Shown here: positions 34,745 to 44,164 of the stretch, piece after piece
Layout: the number at the start of each line of letters is the position of its first letter
How positions within the stretch are numbered: position 1 is the stretch's first letter
NCBI RefSeq assembly: GCF_013036045.1
Contig: NZ_WTPX01000005.1
Location: 1 to 64,000 of the forward strand
Length of the DNA stretch: 64,000 nt
Origin: Alienimonas chondri
Lineage (GTDB): Bacteria > Planctomycetota > Planctomycetia > Planctomycetales > Planctomycetaceae
Direction of reading: 5' to 3'
Position numbers and translations under genes: made by a program
Notes under the pieces: model-generated
Seen by the model: the letters and a program-made list of their open reading frames with translations, nothing else
What the model was told of the DNA's origin: nothing
Database searches by the model: none

Positions 34745-37045
34745 ATGTTCTTCGACACCCCCGCCTCCGGCTTCGCCCCGCTTCCCCGGCTCGCGGACGA
34801 CGCCGGGGCGATCGGCCGTCCCAAGGTGCGTCGATCCGGTCGGGAAAAGGTGACCGGGACCGCCGCCTACACCGCGGAGCGCGACGGTCGGCACAGCCCC
34901 GATTCGTTCCCCGGCCTGCTGCATGCCGTCGCGGTGCCGGCGACGATCGCCAAAGGGCGCGTGACCGGAATCGACGCCTCCGCGGCGGAGGCGATGCCGG
35001 GCGTTCGACACGTGCTCACGCCGGCTAACAGTCCGAAGCTCAAGGTGCCCGAGGGACCGCCGGGGCTGGGTTTTCAAAGCATCGAGCCGGCCGGCCCCGC
35101 CGGCGTCGAGTCCCAGGAGATCGTTCACGGCGGGCAATACGTCGCCGCGGTGATCGCGGACACGTTCGAGGCCGCCCGGGACGGGGCCCTCGCCGTGAAG
35201 GTGACGTACGAGGAAGAGCCGAACCCCGTCATCGCCATCGAAGCGGTCAACGGCAGCGAGGAACGGCCGAACTCTCTGATGGGCGATCCGCCGGTGATGG
35301 AGGAGGGCGACGCGGAGACCGCCGTGAAAGAGGCCGCCCTCTCCGTCGATCTGCAGTTCAAGACGGACACGAATCACCACAATCCGATCGAGCCGCACGC
35401 CACGATCGCGGCGTTCGGGAAGGACGCGAACGGGTCAGAGACGCTGAGCGTTCGCGAAACCACCCAGAACCTCTACGGCACCCGCGGCTCCCTCGCCGAG
35501 GCGTTCGGATTGAAGCCGGAGCAGGTGGAGGTCGTGTGCGACTTCGTGGGCGGGGCGTTCGGATCGAAGGGCGTGATGTGGCCGCAGGCGTTGCTGGCCT
35601 GCAAGTGCGCCAAGCTGGCCGGCGCCCCGGTGAAGCTGGTGGTGACGCGGCGGCAGATGTACGGCGGGACCGGCCATCGTTCGCCCACGCTTCACCGGGT
35701 CGCGCTGGGAGCGAAGGAGGACGGAACCCTGACCGGCATCGTGCACGAGGGCTTCACGACCAGCAGCATCCGCGACGACTACACCGACGCCGTCGTCCTG
35801 GCGACCAAGATCCTCTACGCGGCGCCGGCCCGGCGCTTGTCCCAGCGAATGGGGCGATTGAACACGCAGTTGCCCACCTTCATGCGGGCGCCGGCGGAGA
35901 CGCCGGGGATGTACCCGCTGGAGTGCGCGATGGACGAACTCGCCGCGGCGGCGGGGATGGACCCGATCGAGCTTCGACTGAGGAACGAGCCGCCGAAAGA
36001 TCCCATGACCGGCAAACCGTTCTCGGGGCGTCATTTCGTCCAATGTCTGAAGGCCGGCGCCGACCGCTTCGGCTGGGCCGACCGACCGTTGCAGCCGCGG
36101 AAGCGGAAGAAGGGACGCTGGTTGATCGGAACCGGCGTCGCCGCGGCGACGTACCCGGCGTTCGGGTTTCCCACGGAGGTCGAACTGACGCTGCGTGCCA
36201 ACGGCACCGTCCGAGCGGTGTGCGCGACGCACGAACTTGGCACCGGCACCGCGACGGTGCAGGCTCAGGTCGCGGCCGATTTGCTGGGCGTGTCGGCGGG
36301 GCGGGTCGACTTTGACCTCGGGTCCACGGCGTATCCGAAGGGCGGCGTCTCCGGCGGCAGCGCGACGACGCTGTCCGTCGGCTCCGCCCTCCGCGACGCC
36401 GCCGAGAAACTCAAGGCGGCGCTCCTCAAACATGCCCCCCAAGACTCCCCGCTCTCCGGAGCGAAACCGGGCGACGTGACGTTCGATTCCGGCAAGTTGG
36501 TCCTGACCGAGTCCGGGAAAGGGGCGTCCCTCGAAGACCTGCTCGAAGCCGCGGCGAAGGCGGAGCTCTCCGCGAAAGGCAGCTACGCCCCCGGCAAAAG
36601 CGAGTTTTCCAAGCACAGTTTCGGGGCGACGTTCGTCGAAGTCGGCGTCGACGAGGAGTTCGGTCTCGTCCGCGTGCGTCGCATGCTCGGGTGCTACGCC
36701 TGCGGCACGATCCTCAACCGCAAGCTCGGCCGCAGCCAGTTCCTCGGCGGGATGGTGATGGGAATCGGCTCCGGTCTGTTGGAGGTCACCCATCACGACA
36801 CGCGGCTGGCCCGTTGGACAAACGACAACCTCGCCGAGTATCACGTGCCGGTGAATGCGGACGTACCCGACCTCGACGTCATGTGGATCGACGACCCGGA
36901 CTTCAACGCCTCCCCGATCGGGGCCAAGGGCATCGGCGAGATCGGCATTACCGGCGTGAACGCTGCGTTGGCGAACGCCGTCTGGCATGCGACCGGCAAG
37001 CGGCATCGCACCATCCCGATCACCCCCGAAGCGGTGATGGCTTGA
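34745..37045 (+). CDS. Molybdopterin-binding catalytic subunit of the PaoABC-like hydroxylase
   Basis: The 766-residue catalytic subunit carries the molybdenum cofactor and oxidises the substrate (aldehydes in PaoABC; the true substrate here is unknown). It has the hammerhead domain (about 15-130), the first cofactor domain with VVCDFVGGAFGSKG near 260-273, PTFMRAPAETPGMYPLE, and GGVSGGSATTLSVG in the second cofactor domain. The C-terminal GAKGIGEIG holds the catalytic Glu near 732. It is of normal length for the family and has no Tat signal of its own, so it would be exported together with the small subunit. Its stop overlaps the moaA start. Confidence 0.93.
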   Translation: MFFDTPASGFAPLPRLADDAGAIGRPKVRRSGREKVTGTAAYTAERDGRHSPDSFPGLLHAVAVPATIAKGRVTGIDASAAEAMPGVRHVLTPANSPKLKVPEGPPGLGFQSIEPAGPAGVESQEIVHGGQYVAAVIADTFEAARDGALAVKVTYEEEPNPVIAIEAVNGSEERPNSLMGDPPVMEEGDAETAVKEAALSVDLQFKTDTNHHNPIEPHATIAAFGKDANGSETLSVRETTQNLYGTRGSLAEAFGLKPEQVEVVCDFVGGAFGSKGVMWPQALLACKCAKLAGAPVKLVVTRRQMYGGTGHRSPTLHRVALGAKEDGTLTGIVHEGFTTSSIRDDYTDAVVLATKILYAAPARRLSQRMGRLNTQLPTFMRAPAETPGMYPLECAMDELAAAAGMDPIELRLRNEPPKDPMTGKPFSGRHFVQCLKAGADRFGWADRPLQPRKRKKGRWLIGTGVAAATYPAFGFPTEVELTLRANGTVRAVCATHELGTGTATVQAQVAADLLGVSAGRVDFDLGSTAYPKGGVSGGSATTLSVGSALRDAAEKLKAALLKHAPQDSPLSGAKPGDVTFDSGKLVLTESGKGASLEDLLEAAAKAELSAKGSYAPGKSEFSKHSFGATFVEVGVDEEFGLVRVRRMLGCYACGTILNRKLGRSQFLGGMVMGIGSGLLEVTHHDTRLARWTNDNLAEYHVPVNADVPDLDVMWIDDPDFNASPIGAKGIGEIGITGVNAALANAVWHATGKRHRTIPITPEAVMA

Positions 37046-38091
37046 GTTCCCTCCTCAGTCCGGGGCGAACTCAGACGTCCGGTCCTTCGCTGCCAGTCAT
37101 CGACGCCACGTCGCTGACCGATCGGCACGCGCGCACCTTCCGTAGTCTGCGAGTTTCGCTCACGCCGGCGTGTAACTTCGCCTGCGTTTATTGCCGGCCG
37201 GCGGACCACCGCACGTTTCAGCACGGCTCCGACCTGTTGAGTTTGGGCGAGATCGCCCGAACGGTCGGTGTCGCCGCGCAGCTCGGATTTCGCAAGGTCC
37301 GACTGACCGGCGGCGAACCGCTCGTCCGTCCGCACGTCCCGGATCTCGTCGCTGATCTCAAGTCGATCCCCGGCATCGAGCAGGTCGCCCTGACGACGAA
37401 CGGGTCGCTGCTTCCGAAGCACGCCGCTCGTTTGAAATCGGCGGGGCTGGATCGGGTGAACGTGTCGCTCGACTCCCTCGACCGTGAAGCGACCGCGAAG
37501 CTCGCCGGTCGCGACGTGCTGGACGAAGTGCTCGCCGGACTCGACGCCGCCGCCGCGGCCGAATTGCCGGTGAAGCTGAACGTCGTCCCGGTGCGGGGCG
37601 TGAACGACCACGAGACGCTCGATCTGGCGTCGTACGGGGCGGAGCGGGGTTGGGAGGTGCGTTTCATCGAGTACATGCCGATGGGCCGCGTCGCCTCCTC
37701 TCTACCTGACGCCACCGTGCCGTCGGCGGAGCTGCGGGAACGACTTGCCGAACGGTTCGATCTGCACCTCGATCCCGCCGTGCCCGCCAGTGATCCGGCC
37801 CGCGGGTGGGTCTGCCGCCGCACCGGCGCCCGCGTCGGCTTCATCTCCAGCCTGACGGAGCACTTCTGCGCGGCCTGCGATCGCATGCGGCTGACCGCGG
37901 AGGGGCAATTACGTCCCTGTCTGCATCAGGACGCCGGGGTAAACCTCCGCGATCCGCTGCGTGACGGCGCGGACGACGCCGCCTTAGCCGCTCTCTTCAA
38001 GAACGCGGCGAACCAGAAGTGGGCGGGGCACGAGATGACCGCCGCGACGCCCCGGTTTTCGGATCGCGACATGATTTCGCTGGGGGGCTGA
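37042..38091 (+). CDS. moaA: GTP 3',8-cyclase MoaA
   Basis: The radical-SAM enzyme that starts molybdenum cofactor synthesis by converting GTP to the 3',8-cyclo intermediate. The 349-residue product has the N-terminal cluster motif CNFACVYC (C44, C48, C51), LTGGEPLVR for SAM binding, the C-terminal second-cluster cysteines FCAACDRMRLT and LRPCL, and the conserved C-terminal Gly-Gly (ISLGG) needed for MoaA activity. The start is TTG at 37042, overlapping the previous stop as TTGA, which indicates translational coupling. No moaC (the next enzyme) is present in this window, so it must be elsewhere. Confidence 0.95.
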   Translation: MSSLLSPGRTQTSGPSLPVIDATSLTDRHARTFRSLRVSLTPACNFACVYCRPADHRTFQHGSDLLSLGEIARTVGVAAQLGFRKVRLTGGEPLVRPHVPDLVADLKSIPGIEQVALTTNGSLLPKHAARLKSAGLDRVNVSLDSLDREATAKLAGRDVLDEVLAGLDAAAAAELPVKLNVVPVRGVNDHETLDLASYGAERGWEVRFIEYMPMGRVASSLPDATVPSAELRERLAERFDLHLDPAVPASDPARGWVCRRTGARVGFISSLTEHFCAACDRMRLTAEGQLRPCLHQDAGVNLRDPLRDGADDAALAALFKNAANQKWAGHEMTAATPRFSDRDMISLGG

Positions 38092-38095
38092 CGCG

Positions 38096-39064
38096 GTGCG
38101 GTCGCTCCGGGAGGTGTTGGCGTTCGCCGATCGACTCGAACCCGGCGAGACCGCCGCGGTCTGCACCGTCGTCCGGGTCACCGGCAGCGCCTACGGTCGG
38201 CCGGGCGCCCGATTAATTCTCACGCCGGACGGAAGCCGCGCGGGGTACGTGTCCGGCGGGTGCTTGGAGAAAGAACTCGCCCGCCGCGTTTGGGAGGCGA
38301 CCGCGGAGGGACCGCGGACGCTTGCGTTCGACACCCGCGGCAATCCCCGCGTCCCCGGCGGCGCCTACAACGCCGGCTGCGACGGCGTGATCGAGATCCT
38401 CTGCGAGCGCCTCGACCCGCCCGTAGATCCCGATCCTGGCGACCCCGTCGGCCGCGACCCCGGCGGCTTGAACGCGGTGCGGCGGTCGATCGAGACCGGC
38501 GAACCGATCGAGCGCACCGTCGACGGCTTCCGGGAAACGATCGAACCGCCGCGCCCCCTCACGATCTTCGGCGCCGGTGATGACGCCCGCCCGCTTTGCG
38601 AATTGGCCGGGGTGATGGGCTGGGCCGTGACGGTCGTCGCCAAGCAGCCGGAACTCGCCCTGCCGACGCGTTTTCCGGCGGCGGATCAGGTGATTTGCGC
38701 CGACCCGGCCGCGGTCCTCGATCGGCTCTCGTTGCGACCGCACAGCGCCGCGGTCGGGCTGACCCACGACTACGCCGGCGACGTGCGATTGCTGGCCGGA
38801 CTGCTGGACAGCGAGATCGGGTACGTCGGCATGCTCGGACCGAAACGCCGAGCCGGGCGTCTGATGACGGACCTGCATGCCGCGGGAAGCCTGCCGTCCC
38901 CGGACCGATTGGCGAAGCTGCAGGCTCCGGTGGGATTGGACATCGGAGCGAAAACGCCCGAGGAGATCGCCGCCGCGGTGATCGCGGAGATCGTCGCCCA
39001 TTTCCGGGGGCGGGGGGGCGGATTCCTCTCGCAGCGCAACGCCCCGATCCATGACGCGGCTTGA
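38096..39064 (+). CDS. XdhC/PaoD-family molybdenum cofactor insertion chaperone
   Basis: XdhC and PaoD proteins bind mature molybdenum cofactor, promote its modification and deliver it to xanthine-oxidase-family enzymes. The 322-residue product has the XdhC_CoxI domain (about 1-105, GSAYGRPGARLI, GYVSGGCLEKEL), then a Rossmann domain (about 155-300) with IFGAGDDARPLCELA and GMLGPKRRAGRL. A cysteine-containing YNAGCDG segment is conserved in the family. The start is GTG at 38096, five bases after moaA. Its neighbours (hydroxylase subunits and a MocA-type enzyme) mirror the E. coli pao system, where PaoD works with MocA. Confidence 0.92.
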   Translation: MRSLREVLAFADRLEPGETAAVCTVVRVTGSAYGRPGARLILTPDGSRAGYVSGGCLEKELARRVWEATAEGPRTLAFDTRGNPRVPGGAYNAGCDGVIEILCERLDPPVDPDPGDPVGRDPGGLNAVRRSIETGEPIERTVDGFRETIEPPRPLTIFGAGDDARPLCELAGVMGWAVTVVAKQPELALPTRFPAADQVICADPAAVLDRLSLRPHSAAVGLTHDYAGDVRLLAGLLDSEIGYVGMLGPKRRAGRLMTDLHAAGSLPSPDRLAKLQAPVGLDIGAKTPEEIAAAVIAEIVAHFRGRGGGFLSQRNAPIHDAA

Positions 39065-39127
39065 CGCATTCGTCAGACAGGGCCGGGCGCGACTGTGAAA
39101 ACGCCGCGTTCCACCCACAATGCCCGC

Positions 39128-39757
39128 ATGCCACGCCCCGGTCCGCCGCAGAAGCTCGCTCCGGTCGACGATTGCGCGGCGCTGATCCTCGCCGCGGGGG
39201 CGTCGAGCCGGTTCGGTTCGCCAAAGCCTTTGGCCGAATGGAACGGGAAGACGCTGGTCGCTCATGCCGTCGACACCGCGGAGGCGGCCGGATGCTGGCC
39301 GATTACCGTGGTGGTCGGGGGCGAAGCGACGCGAGTGGCGCGGGCCGTCCCGGCGTCCGCCGGGGTGACGATCAATCCCCGTTGGGCGGACGGGCAGGGG
39401 ACCAGTCTGGCCGCGGGCATTGCGGCGCTCACCGGCGGGATGGAGCCGAGCCGCACGCTGATTTTGCCGGTCGATCTGCCGCAGCTGACCGCCGACGACC
39501 TGCGGCAGGTGATCGAGGCGAGCAAGACAGCGACCGCCGCCGCAGCGAGCTTCGACGACGGCGCCGGCGGGCAGGCCTTCGGTCCGCCGGTCTGCGTGAC
39601 GCCGTCGCTGTACCCGGCGCTCCGCGACTGCACGGCGGAGGGTGGGGCGAAGCCGATCCTCACAGTGCTCGGCGACGACCTTGCCCGCGTCCCGCTCGCG
39701 GCCGCCGCCCACGACGTCGACACCCCCGCTGACCTCGCCGCCTTGACGCCCCGATGA
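39128..39757 (+). CDS. MocA-type molybdenum cofactor cytidylyltransferase
   Basis: A 209-residue nucleotidyltransferase of the MobA/MocA group. The N-terminal LILAAGASSRFGSPKPL loop resembles MocA (AAG rather than the LAGG of MobA) and LPVDLPQLTADD is the Mg-binding segment. MocA attaches CMP to molybdopterin to give MCD, the form used by PaoABC; MobA makes MGD. The context with PaoABC-like genes and the XdhC-type chaperone supports MocA. ATG at 39128 is preferred to GTG at 39095, which would add an unrelated leader. It overlaps moaD by four bases (ATGA). Confidence 0.85.
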   Translation: MPRPGPPQKLAPVDDCAALILAAGASSRFGSPKPLAEWNGKTLVAHAVDTAEAAGCWPITVVVGGEATRVARAVPASAGVTINPRWADGQGTSLAAGIAALTGGMEPSRTLILPVDLPQLTADDLRQVIEASKTATAAAASFDDGAGGQAFGPPVCVTPSLYPALRDCTAEGGAKPILTVLGDDLARVPLAAAAHDVDTPADLAALTPR

Positions 39758-40029
39758 GCGCGACCGATTCGCCCGCAGCGACCCGCAGGTTGACCGTGCG
39801 GTTGTTCGGTCCGCAGGCCCGGCTCGCCGGCGCGGACGCGGTGACGATCACCCTCCCGGAGAACGCCACGGTCGCCGAGATCCGATCCGGATTGAGCGAG
39901 GCCTGCGAACCCCTGCGGCCCTCGTTGAGCGGCAGCCGCATCGCGGTCAATCACGAGTACGTCTCCGAGAGCGAGCCGGTCGCCTTCGATGCGGAGGTGG
40001 CGTTGATCGGTTTGGTGAGCGGCGGATGA
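39754..40029 (+). CDS. moaD: Molybdopterin synthase small subunit MoaD
   Basis: A 91-residue ubiquitin-fold sulfur carrier of molybdopterin synthase. The RLFGPQARLAG start of the fold, the VAEIRSGL helix and the required C-terminal Gly-Gly (GLVSGG), which receives the thiocarboxylate, are all seen. It starts in an ATGA overlap with the MocA-type gene and ends in an ATGA overlap with moaE, the usual arrangement for stoichiometric production of the MoaD-MoaE complex. Confidence 0.9.
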   Translation: MSATDSPAATRRLTVRLFGPQARLAGADAVTITLPENATVAEIRSGLSEACEPLRPSLSGSRIAVNHEYVSESEPVAFDAEVALIGLVSGG

Positions 40030-40424
40030 ACGGCGCCTCGCCCCCGATCTCGCTGTCCCCCGGTCCGCTGGCGCCGATCGGCTCGGCGTCGCCGTCGACC
40101 TACGGGGCCGTGCTGACGTTCGAGGGGGTGGTCCGTCCCTCCGAACCGGACGGGGCGGCATCGCGACCGCTCGCCGCGCTACTGTACGAGGCGTACGAGC
40201 CGATGACGACGCAGGAACTCGCCCGTCTGGCGAAAACCTGCGAAGCGGAATTCGAGGCGATTCTGTCCGTCGAACACAGCGTGGGCGAGGTGCCGGTGGG
40301 CGCTTGCAGCTTTCGGCTGCGCGTCGCCACGCCGCACCGCGCCGCGGCGTTGGCCTGCTGCGCGGCGTTCGTCGATCGGATGAAGCGCGACGTGCCGCTG
40401 TGGAAGATTCCGGTGTGGGCGTGA
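40026..40424 (+). CDS. moaE: Molybdopterin synthase large subunit MoaE
   Basis: The 132-residue catalytic subunit of molybdopterin synthase, which adds two sulfurs to cyclic pyranopterin monophosphate. Typical motifs are GAVLTFEGVVR near the N-terminus, LLYEAYEPMTTQEL, VEHSVGEVPVGACSFRLRVA, and the late RMKRDVPLWKIPVW with the catalytic Lys residues. It is slightly shorter than average. It overlaps moaD by four bases and the next gene by four bases. Confidence 0.92.
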   Translation: MNGASPPISLSPGPLAPIGSASPSTYGAVLTFEGVVRPSEPDGAASRPLAALLYEAYEPMTTQELARLAKTCEAEFEAILSVEHSVGEVPVGACSFRLRVATPHRAAALACCAAFVDRMKRDVPLWKIPVWA

Positions 40425-41581
40425 CGGCGCCGCCGGACGCGGTCCCCGCTGAGGCCGACGGGTTGCGGTTCGGACCGGCGGAGTGGTCGGGCGGCCTGGG
40501 CGACCTCGGAACGTTTCTGCCGGTGACGGTCTCGCTCTGTCTGGTGTGCGAGTTGAACTTGGCCGTCGTGCTGATCTGGGCCGGCGTATTGAACGCTGTG
40601 ACCGGCGTTCTGTTCCGTCAGCCGATTCCCGTGCAGCCGATGAAAGCGATCGCCGCCCTGGCGATCGCCGGCGGACTGAGCGCCGGGGCCGTGCGGACCG
40701 CGGGAGTGGGCGCCGGGCTGGTCGTGGCACTAATCGGCATGCTGGGCGTCGCGGATCGGCTTGGCCGGTGGGTTCCCGCTGCGATCGTTCGTGGATTGCA
40801 GTTGGGCGTCGGCGGGGCGTTGGCGATCCGCGGCGGGAGTTGGCTGATCGAGGAACCGGCGACGTTGTGGTTGGCGGCGCCGGTCGCCGCCGCTGTGCTA
40901 CTCGCTCCCCGATGGCCGCGGGCGCCGCTGCTGATGGGCGTCGTGTTCGCCGGGCTGACGATCGGGGCGACGTCGACGGCACCGGAAACGCCCGCTCCAC
41001 CTGCGATTTCCTTCCCGACGAGTGGGGAATGGCGTACCGGACTGCTCGAACTCGCCCCGGCCCAATTACCGCTGACGCTCCTGAACAGCGTGGTCGCGGT
41101 GTGCGTGCTGTCCGCCGACTACTTTCCCGGCCGCGGCGTCCGTCCCGGGCGGATGGCGACGTCGGTCGGCGTGATGAACCTTCTCACCGTGCCTCTGGGC
41201 GGCATGCCCGTCTGTCACGGCGCCGGCGGGCTAGCGGCCCAATATCACTTCGGCGCCCGCACCGGCGGGGCGGTCGTGCTGCTGGGCGGGGGGAAGATCC
41301 TCGCCGGCCTCGCCCTGCTGACGGCGCCCGCCGGGGCGATCACCGCGTTTCCCCGACCGATCCTCGCGGTGCTGTTGATCGCCGCGGGCTGGCGCCTCGC
41401 GAGCGCTTCGGAAGCCGCCGCCGGATGGACAGCCGTCGCGGTGACGCTCGTCACCGGCGCCGGGGTCGCGTTCGCCGGCACGCTCTGGGGCGTGGGGGCC
41501 GGGTTCCTGCTCTGGTGCGTGCTACGACTCGTCGCTCGCCGCTCTCCTCAAACTTTGGGAGAGAGCGGCGAACGATCGTGA
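40421..41581 (+). CDS. MOT1-type molybdate transporter
   Basis: A 386-residue polytopic membrane protein of the MOT1/SulP-related molybdate transporter family. The signature GDLGTFLPV lies near 26-34 and QPIPVQPMKAIAALAIA near 65-81, both diagnostic of MOT1. About ten hydrophobic segments follow, with a second conserved GGMPVCHGAGGLAAQYHFGART loop near 265-287. The start is GTG at 40421, overlapping the moaE stop. It supplies molybdate to the cofactor and hydroxylase encoded by the same operon. The end of the gene contains a convergent hairpin. Confidence 0.9.
   Translation: MTAPPDAVPAEADGLRFGPAEWSGGLGDLGTFLPVTVSLCLVCELNLAVVLIWAGVLNAVTGVLFRQPIPVQPMKAIAALAIAGGLSAGAVRTAGVGAGLVVALIGMLGVADRLGRWVPAAIVRGLQLGVGGALAIRGGSWLIEEPATLWLAAPVAAAVLLAPRWPRAPLLMGVVFAGLTIGATSTAPETPAPPAISFPTSGEWRTGLLELAPAQLPLTLLNSVVAVCVLSADYFPGRGVRPGRMATSVGVMNLLTVPLGGMPVCHGAGGLAAQYHFGARTGGAVVLLGGGKILAGLALLTAPAGAITAFPRPILAVLLIAAGWRLASASEAAAGWTAVAVTLVTGAGVAFAGTLWGVGAGFLLWCVLRLVARRSPQTLGESGERS
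41537..41570. terminator. Candidate bidirectional hairpin between transporter and rpsN
   Basis: CGCCGCTCTC and GAGAGCGGCG pair perfectly over 10 bases around a 14-base loop that can itself pair partly. The hairpin lies within the last codons of the transporter gene and just beyond the rpsN stop on the other strand. No T-run follows on either strand, so it is a weaker terminator call; it may act with Rho or protect transcript ends. Confidence 0.4.
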
Positions 41582-41582
41582 A

Positions 41583-41852
41583 TCACCAACTGGCCTTGGT
41601 CATTCCGGGGATCAGGCCGTCGAGGGCCATATCCCGCAGCATGATCCGGGAGATCTGGAACTTGCGGTAGGTGCCCCGCATCCGGCCGGTCAGCTTGCAG
41701 TAGCGGCGGTACCGGGTCGGGCTGCTGTTGCGGGGAAGCGCGGCCAGGCCGTCGTAATCGCCGGCCGCTTTCAGCCGCTCGCGCTTGGCGGCGTAACGCT
41801 CGATCAACCGAGAGTTGCGCTTCATTTTCTCAATTTTGCCCTTCGAAGCCAT
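41583..41852 (-). CDS. rpsN: 30S ribosomal protein S14
   Basis: An 89-residue S14 of the small subunit head. The sequence reads [19 protein letters not shown] at the start and has the family end [11 protein letters not shown], with [20 protein letters not shown] in the middle. The CxxC zinc-binding pairs of the short S14 type are missing, so this is the C-minus (zinc-independent) form. It is away from any ribosomal protein operon, with a DUF2256 gene upstream on the same strand. Confidence 0.95.
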   Translation of the reverse strand: MASKGKIEKMKRNSRLIERYAAKRERLKAAGDYDGLAALPRNSSPTRYRRYCKLTGRMRGTYRKFQISRIMLRDMALDGLIPGMTKASW

Positions 41853-41963
41853 TTTGCGGGGTCCCGCGACGCGGGGTTCTTGTCGTGAAGTTTGTACGGG
41901 GGAGCGGACGGACCGACCGCGGAGCGGGCATCATAGGGAGGTCGCCGTGGACCGCAACCGCGG

Positions 41964-42146
41964 TCACTCCGCAGGCGCTGTCCGTTTCGACGCCCTGCGG
42001 CAGGCCTCGGAGCAGTAGCGAACCTGTTCCCAGTCTCGCTCCCACTTCTCCCGCCACGAGAACGGACGCTCGCAGACGGGACAGGTCTTTGTCGGCAGAT
42101 CGCCCTTGGAAGGGCGACGCGGTTCGGCGTTGGACGGTTTGGACAC
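41964..42146 (-). CDS. DUF2256-family small zinc-finger-like protein
   Basis: A 60-residue protein. The core [20 protein letters not shown] (residues 16-35) followed by a paired Cys site (YCSEAC, C45/C49) is the DUF2256 signature; C22, C25, C45 and C49 could bind one metal ion. The start is GTG at 42146, the only sensible start that gives the usual family length; the open frame runs far upstream into an overlap with the next gene, which I reject. The function is unknown. It lies 111 bases upstream of rpsN on the same strand. Confidence 0.75.
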   Translation of the reverse strand: MSKPSNAEPRRPSKGDLPTKTCPVCERPFSWREKWERDWEQVRYCSEACRRASKRTAPAE

Positions 42147-42251
42147 AGAGAGTGTCTGCGGGCGTGATTGACCGGGCGGCGCCGGGATCTTACCGTCCGC
42201 GGTTCGCCCCGGCGGCCGGATCGCCGCCTTAGTCTCTGAACAAACCGACGG

Positions 42252-43166
42252 ATGAAGCCCGAAGAGCGGCAGGCCCTCCAGCAGAACGAACTGGAGCAGG
42301 AATACGTCGGCCACCTCAAACCCTTCCTCGAGAAGTACGGCCGACTGGTCGCGCTCGCCGCGGTTGCGGTGGTGCTGCTGTTCGTGGCGATCAGCGTGTT
42401 CCGCGGCGCCTCGCGAGGCACTCTGGAGGCCGGCTGGGGCGGGCTGTTCGATGCCGGCGACAATGTTGCGGCCGTCGAAGCCGTCGCCGACGAGGAGTTG
42501 GGCGAAGGACTGACGAACGCAACCGTCTGGGCGCACCTGCGAGCCGGCAATCTCTTCCTCGGCAGCGCGTCGCGGTCCGCGTTCAGTGATAAAGCCGCGG
42601 CCGAAGACGGATTCGAGTCCGCCAGGAAGCATTTCGAGGCGGCTCTCGCCATCGACGACGCCCCGTCCGCGGCCCGCGCCCAGGCGTTGTACGGTTTGGC
42701 GAGTGTGGAAGAAGCCGTTTCAGACGGCGACGTCTCCGCGGCGACGAAGACGTACACCCGGCTCGTCGAGGATTACCCGGATTCCCCGCTCGTTCCCGCC
42801 GCGGAGTTGCGGTTGGAAGCTCTCGAACGCCCGACCACCGGCCCGTTCCTGGCCTGGCTCGCCAAGCAGGAACCGAAGCAGGAAGACATCGCCCGCCCGC
42901 TGGACAATGTTCCGACCGGCGAAGGCGATGACGACGCGCCGATCCCCGGCGTCGATGCGGACGCGGATGCCGGCTCCGAATTGGAGGCTCCGCCCGCGGG
43001 CATGACGCCGGACGTTCCCGCCGCCGGCGACGAGACCGCGTCCGCAGAGAACGCTGCTGAGGACGACGGCGAGCCGAAGCCGGCCGAGCCGGTCGCGAGC
43101 GAATCGTCCGAGGACGAAGCCGAGGCTCCCGCTGAAGACGACGCGCCGGCTGACGGCGGTGAGTGA
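42252..43166 (+). CDS. Membrane-anchored TPR-like protein with acidic tail
   Basis: A 304-residue protein with one membrane segment (about 31-50) after a charged N-terminus. The next 150 residues resemble the YfgM/TPR_21-type tetratricopeptide region ([48 protein letters not shown] split over two repeats). The last 100 residues are Asp/Glu/Ala/Pro-rich and probably disordered. YfgM-type proteins help periplasmic folding at the Sec translocon; that role is only a possibility here. The gene overlaps the pseudouridine synthase gene by eight bases, so the two are coupled. Confidence 0.75.
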   Translation: MKPEERQALQQNELEQEYVGHLKPFLEKYGRLVALAAVAVVLLFVAISVFRGASRGTLEAGWGGLFDAGDNVAAVEAVADEELGEGLTNATVWAHLRAGNLFLGSASRSAFSDKAAAEDGFESARKHFEAALAIDDAPSAARAQALYGLASVEEAVSDGDVSAATKTYTRLVEDYPDSPLVPAAELRLEALERPTTGPFLAWLAKQEPKQEDIARPLDNVPTGEGDDDAPIPGVDADADAGSELEAPPAGMTPDVPAAGDETASAENAAEDDGEPKPAEPVASESSEDEAEAPAEDDAPADGGE

Positions 43167-44154
43167 CGCGGAAAGAAGATCCCTGGTCGTCGGCCCCGAT
43201 CAGGTCGGGGAACGGGCGGACGTGGCGCTCGCCGGGCTGTTTCCCGAGCACAGCCGGTCCGCGTTGCAAAAGGCGGTGAAGGCGGGCGCCGTCACGTTGA
43301 ACGATGCGCCGGTCAAGAGCGGCCATCGCCTGAAAGAGGGGGACGTGCTGAGCGGAACCGCCCCCGAGGCGGCCGCCCCCACGGTGCCGCCGGAAGATCT
43401 GCCGCTGAACGTCCTTCACGAGGACGAGCGACTGATCGTGGTGAACAAGGCTGCGGGCATGATCGTGCATCCGGGGCGCGGGAACCCGACAGGAACGCTC
43501 GCCGCGGCGTTGCAGCATCGGTTCGACACGCTTTCCGACGCCGGCGGCGAGCATCGCCCCGGGATCGTGCATCGGCTCGATCGCGACACCAGCGGCGTGC
43601 TGGTCGTGGCGAAGGACAACCGGGCCCACGCGGACCTCAGCGCCCAGTTCGCCGCCCGGACGGTGAAGAAGGAGTACGCGGCGATCGCCCGCGGTATCCC
43701 GGGGTTCGACTCCGACTGGATCGAAACGCATGTTCGCACCGATCCCAAGATGCGGGAGCGGATGCAGGTCTGCGAGGCCGGCGGCAACGCCCGCTCGGCG
43801 CGAACGTTCTACGAGGTCGTCGAGCGGTTCCCCCCGAAGGACGGTCGCGGCACCGGCTACACGTTGTTTCGGCTCTTCCCGCACACCGGCCGCACGCACC
43901 AGTTGCGCGTGCATTTGCGATATCTGGGACACCCGATCGTTGCGGACAACATGTACGCCGGCGGGAAGGTATTGACGGACGCGGAAGCCCGCGGCGCGAC
44001 GGAACCCGGCGGTCGGGGTCTGATCCGTCGTCAGGCGCTGCATGCGAGGCGGCTGGAATTCGATCATCCGGAGAGCGGCGAGCGCGTGGCGTTCGAAGCG
44101 CCGCTGCCCACTGACATGTCGCGAGTGCTCGACGCCCTGCGCGACGCCCGCTAG
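43159..44154 (+). CDS. RluA-family pseudouridine synthase
   Basis: A 331-residue RNA pseudouridine synthase with an N-terminal S4 RNA-binding domain (about 13-70, with [17 protein letters not shown]) and a catalytic domain. The catalytic motif [15 protein letters not shown] near 138-152 contains the nucleophilic Asp. The later [11 protein letters not shown] and [10 protein letters not shown] segments complete the RluA family pattern. Domain layout and length resemble RluD (23S rRNA helix 69), but the target is not provable from sequence. The start is GTG at 43159, inside the previous gene's end. The FAH-fold gene starts 10 bases downstream. Confidence 0.93.
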   Translation: MSDAERRSLVVGPDQVGERADVALAGLFPEHSRSALQKAVKAGAVTLNDAPVKSGHRLKEGDVLSGTAPEAAAPTVPPEDLPLNVLHEDERLIVVNKAAGMIVHPGRGNPTGTLAAALQHRFDTLSDAGGEHRPGIVHRLDRDTSGVLVVAKDNRAHADLSAQFAARTVKKEYAAIARGIPGFDSDWIETHVRTDPKMRERMQVCEAGGNARSARTFYEVVERFPPKDGRGTGYTLFRLFPHTGRTHQLRVHLRYLGHPIVADNMYAGGKVLTDAEARGATEPGGRGLIRRQALHARRLEFDHPESGERVAFEAPLPTDMSRVLDALRDAR

Positions 44155-44164
44155 CCTGCCGGGC

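Noticed and set aside
32868-37045. Xanthine dehydrogenase annotation for the three hydroxylase subunits
   Set aside because: The Tat signal and the four extra cysteines in the FAD subunit fit PaoABC-type aldehyde oxidoreductases better; a general family name would hide this.
41964-42632. 222-codon version of the DUF2256 gene
   Set aside because: Only the last 60 codons match the family; the rest overlaps the start of the TPR gene and lacks protein features.
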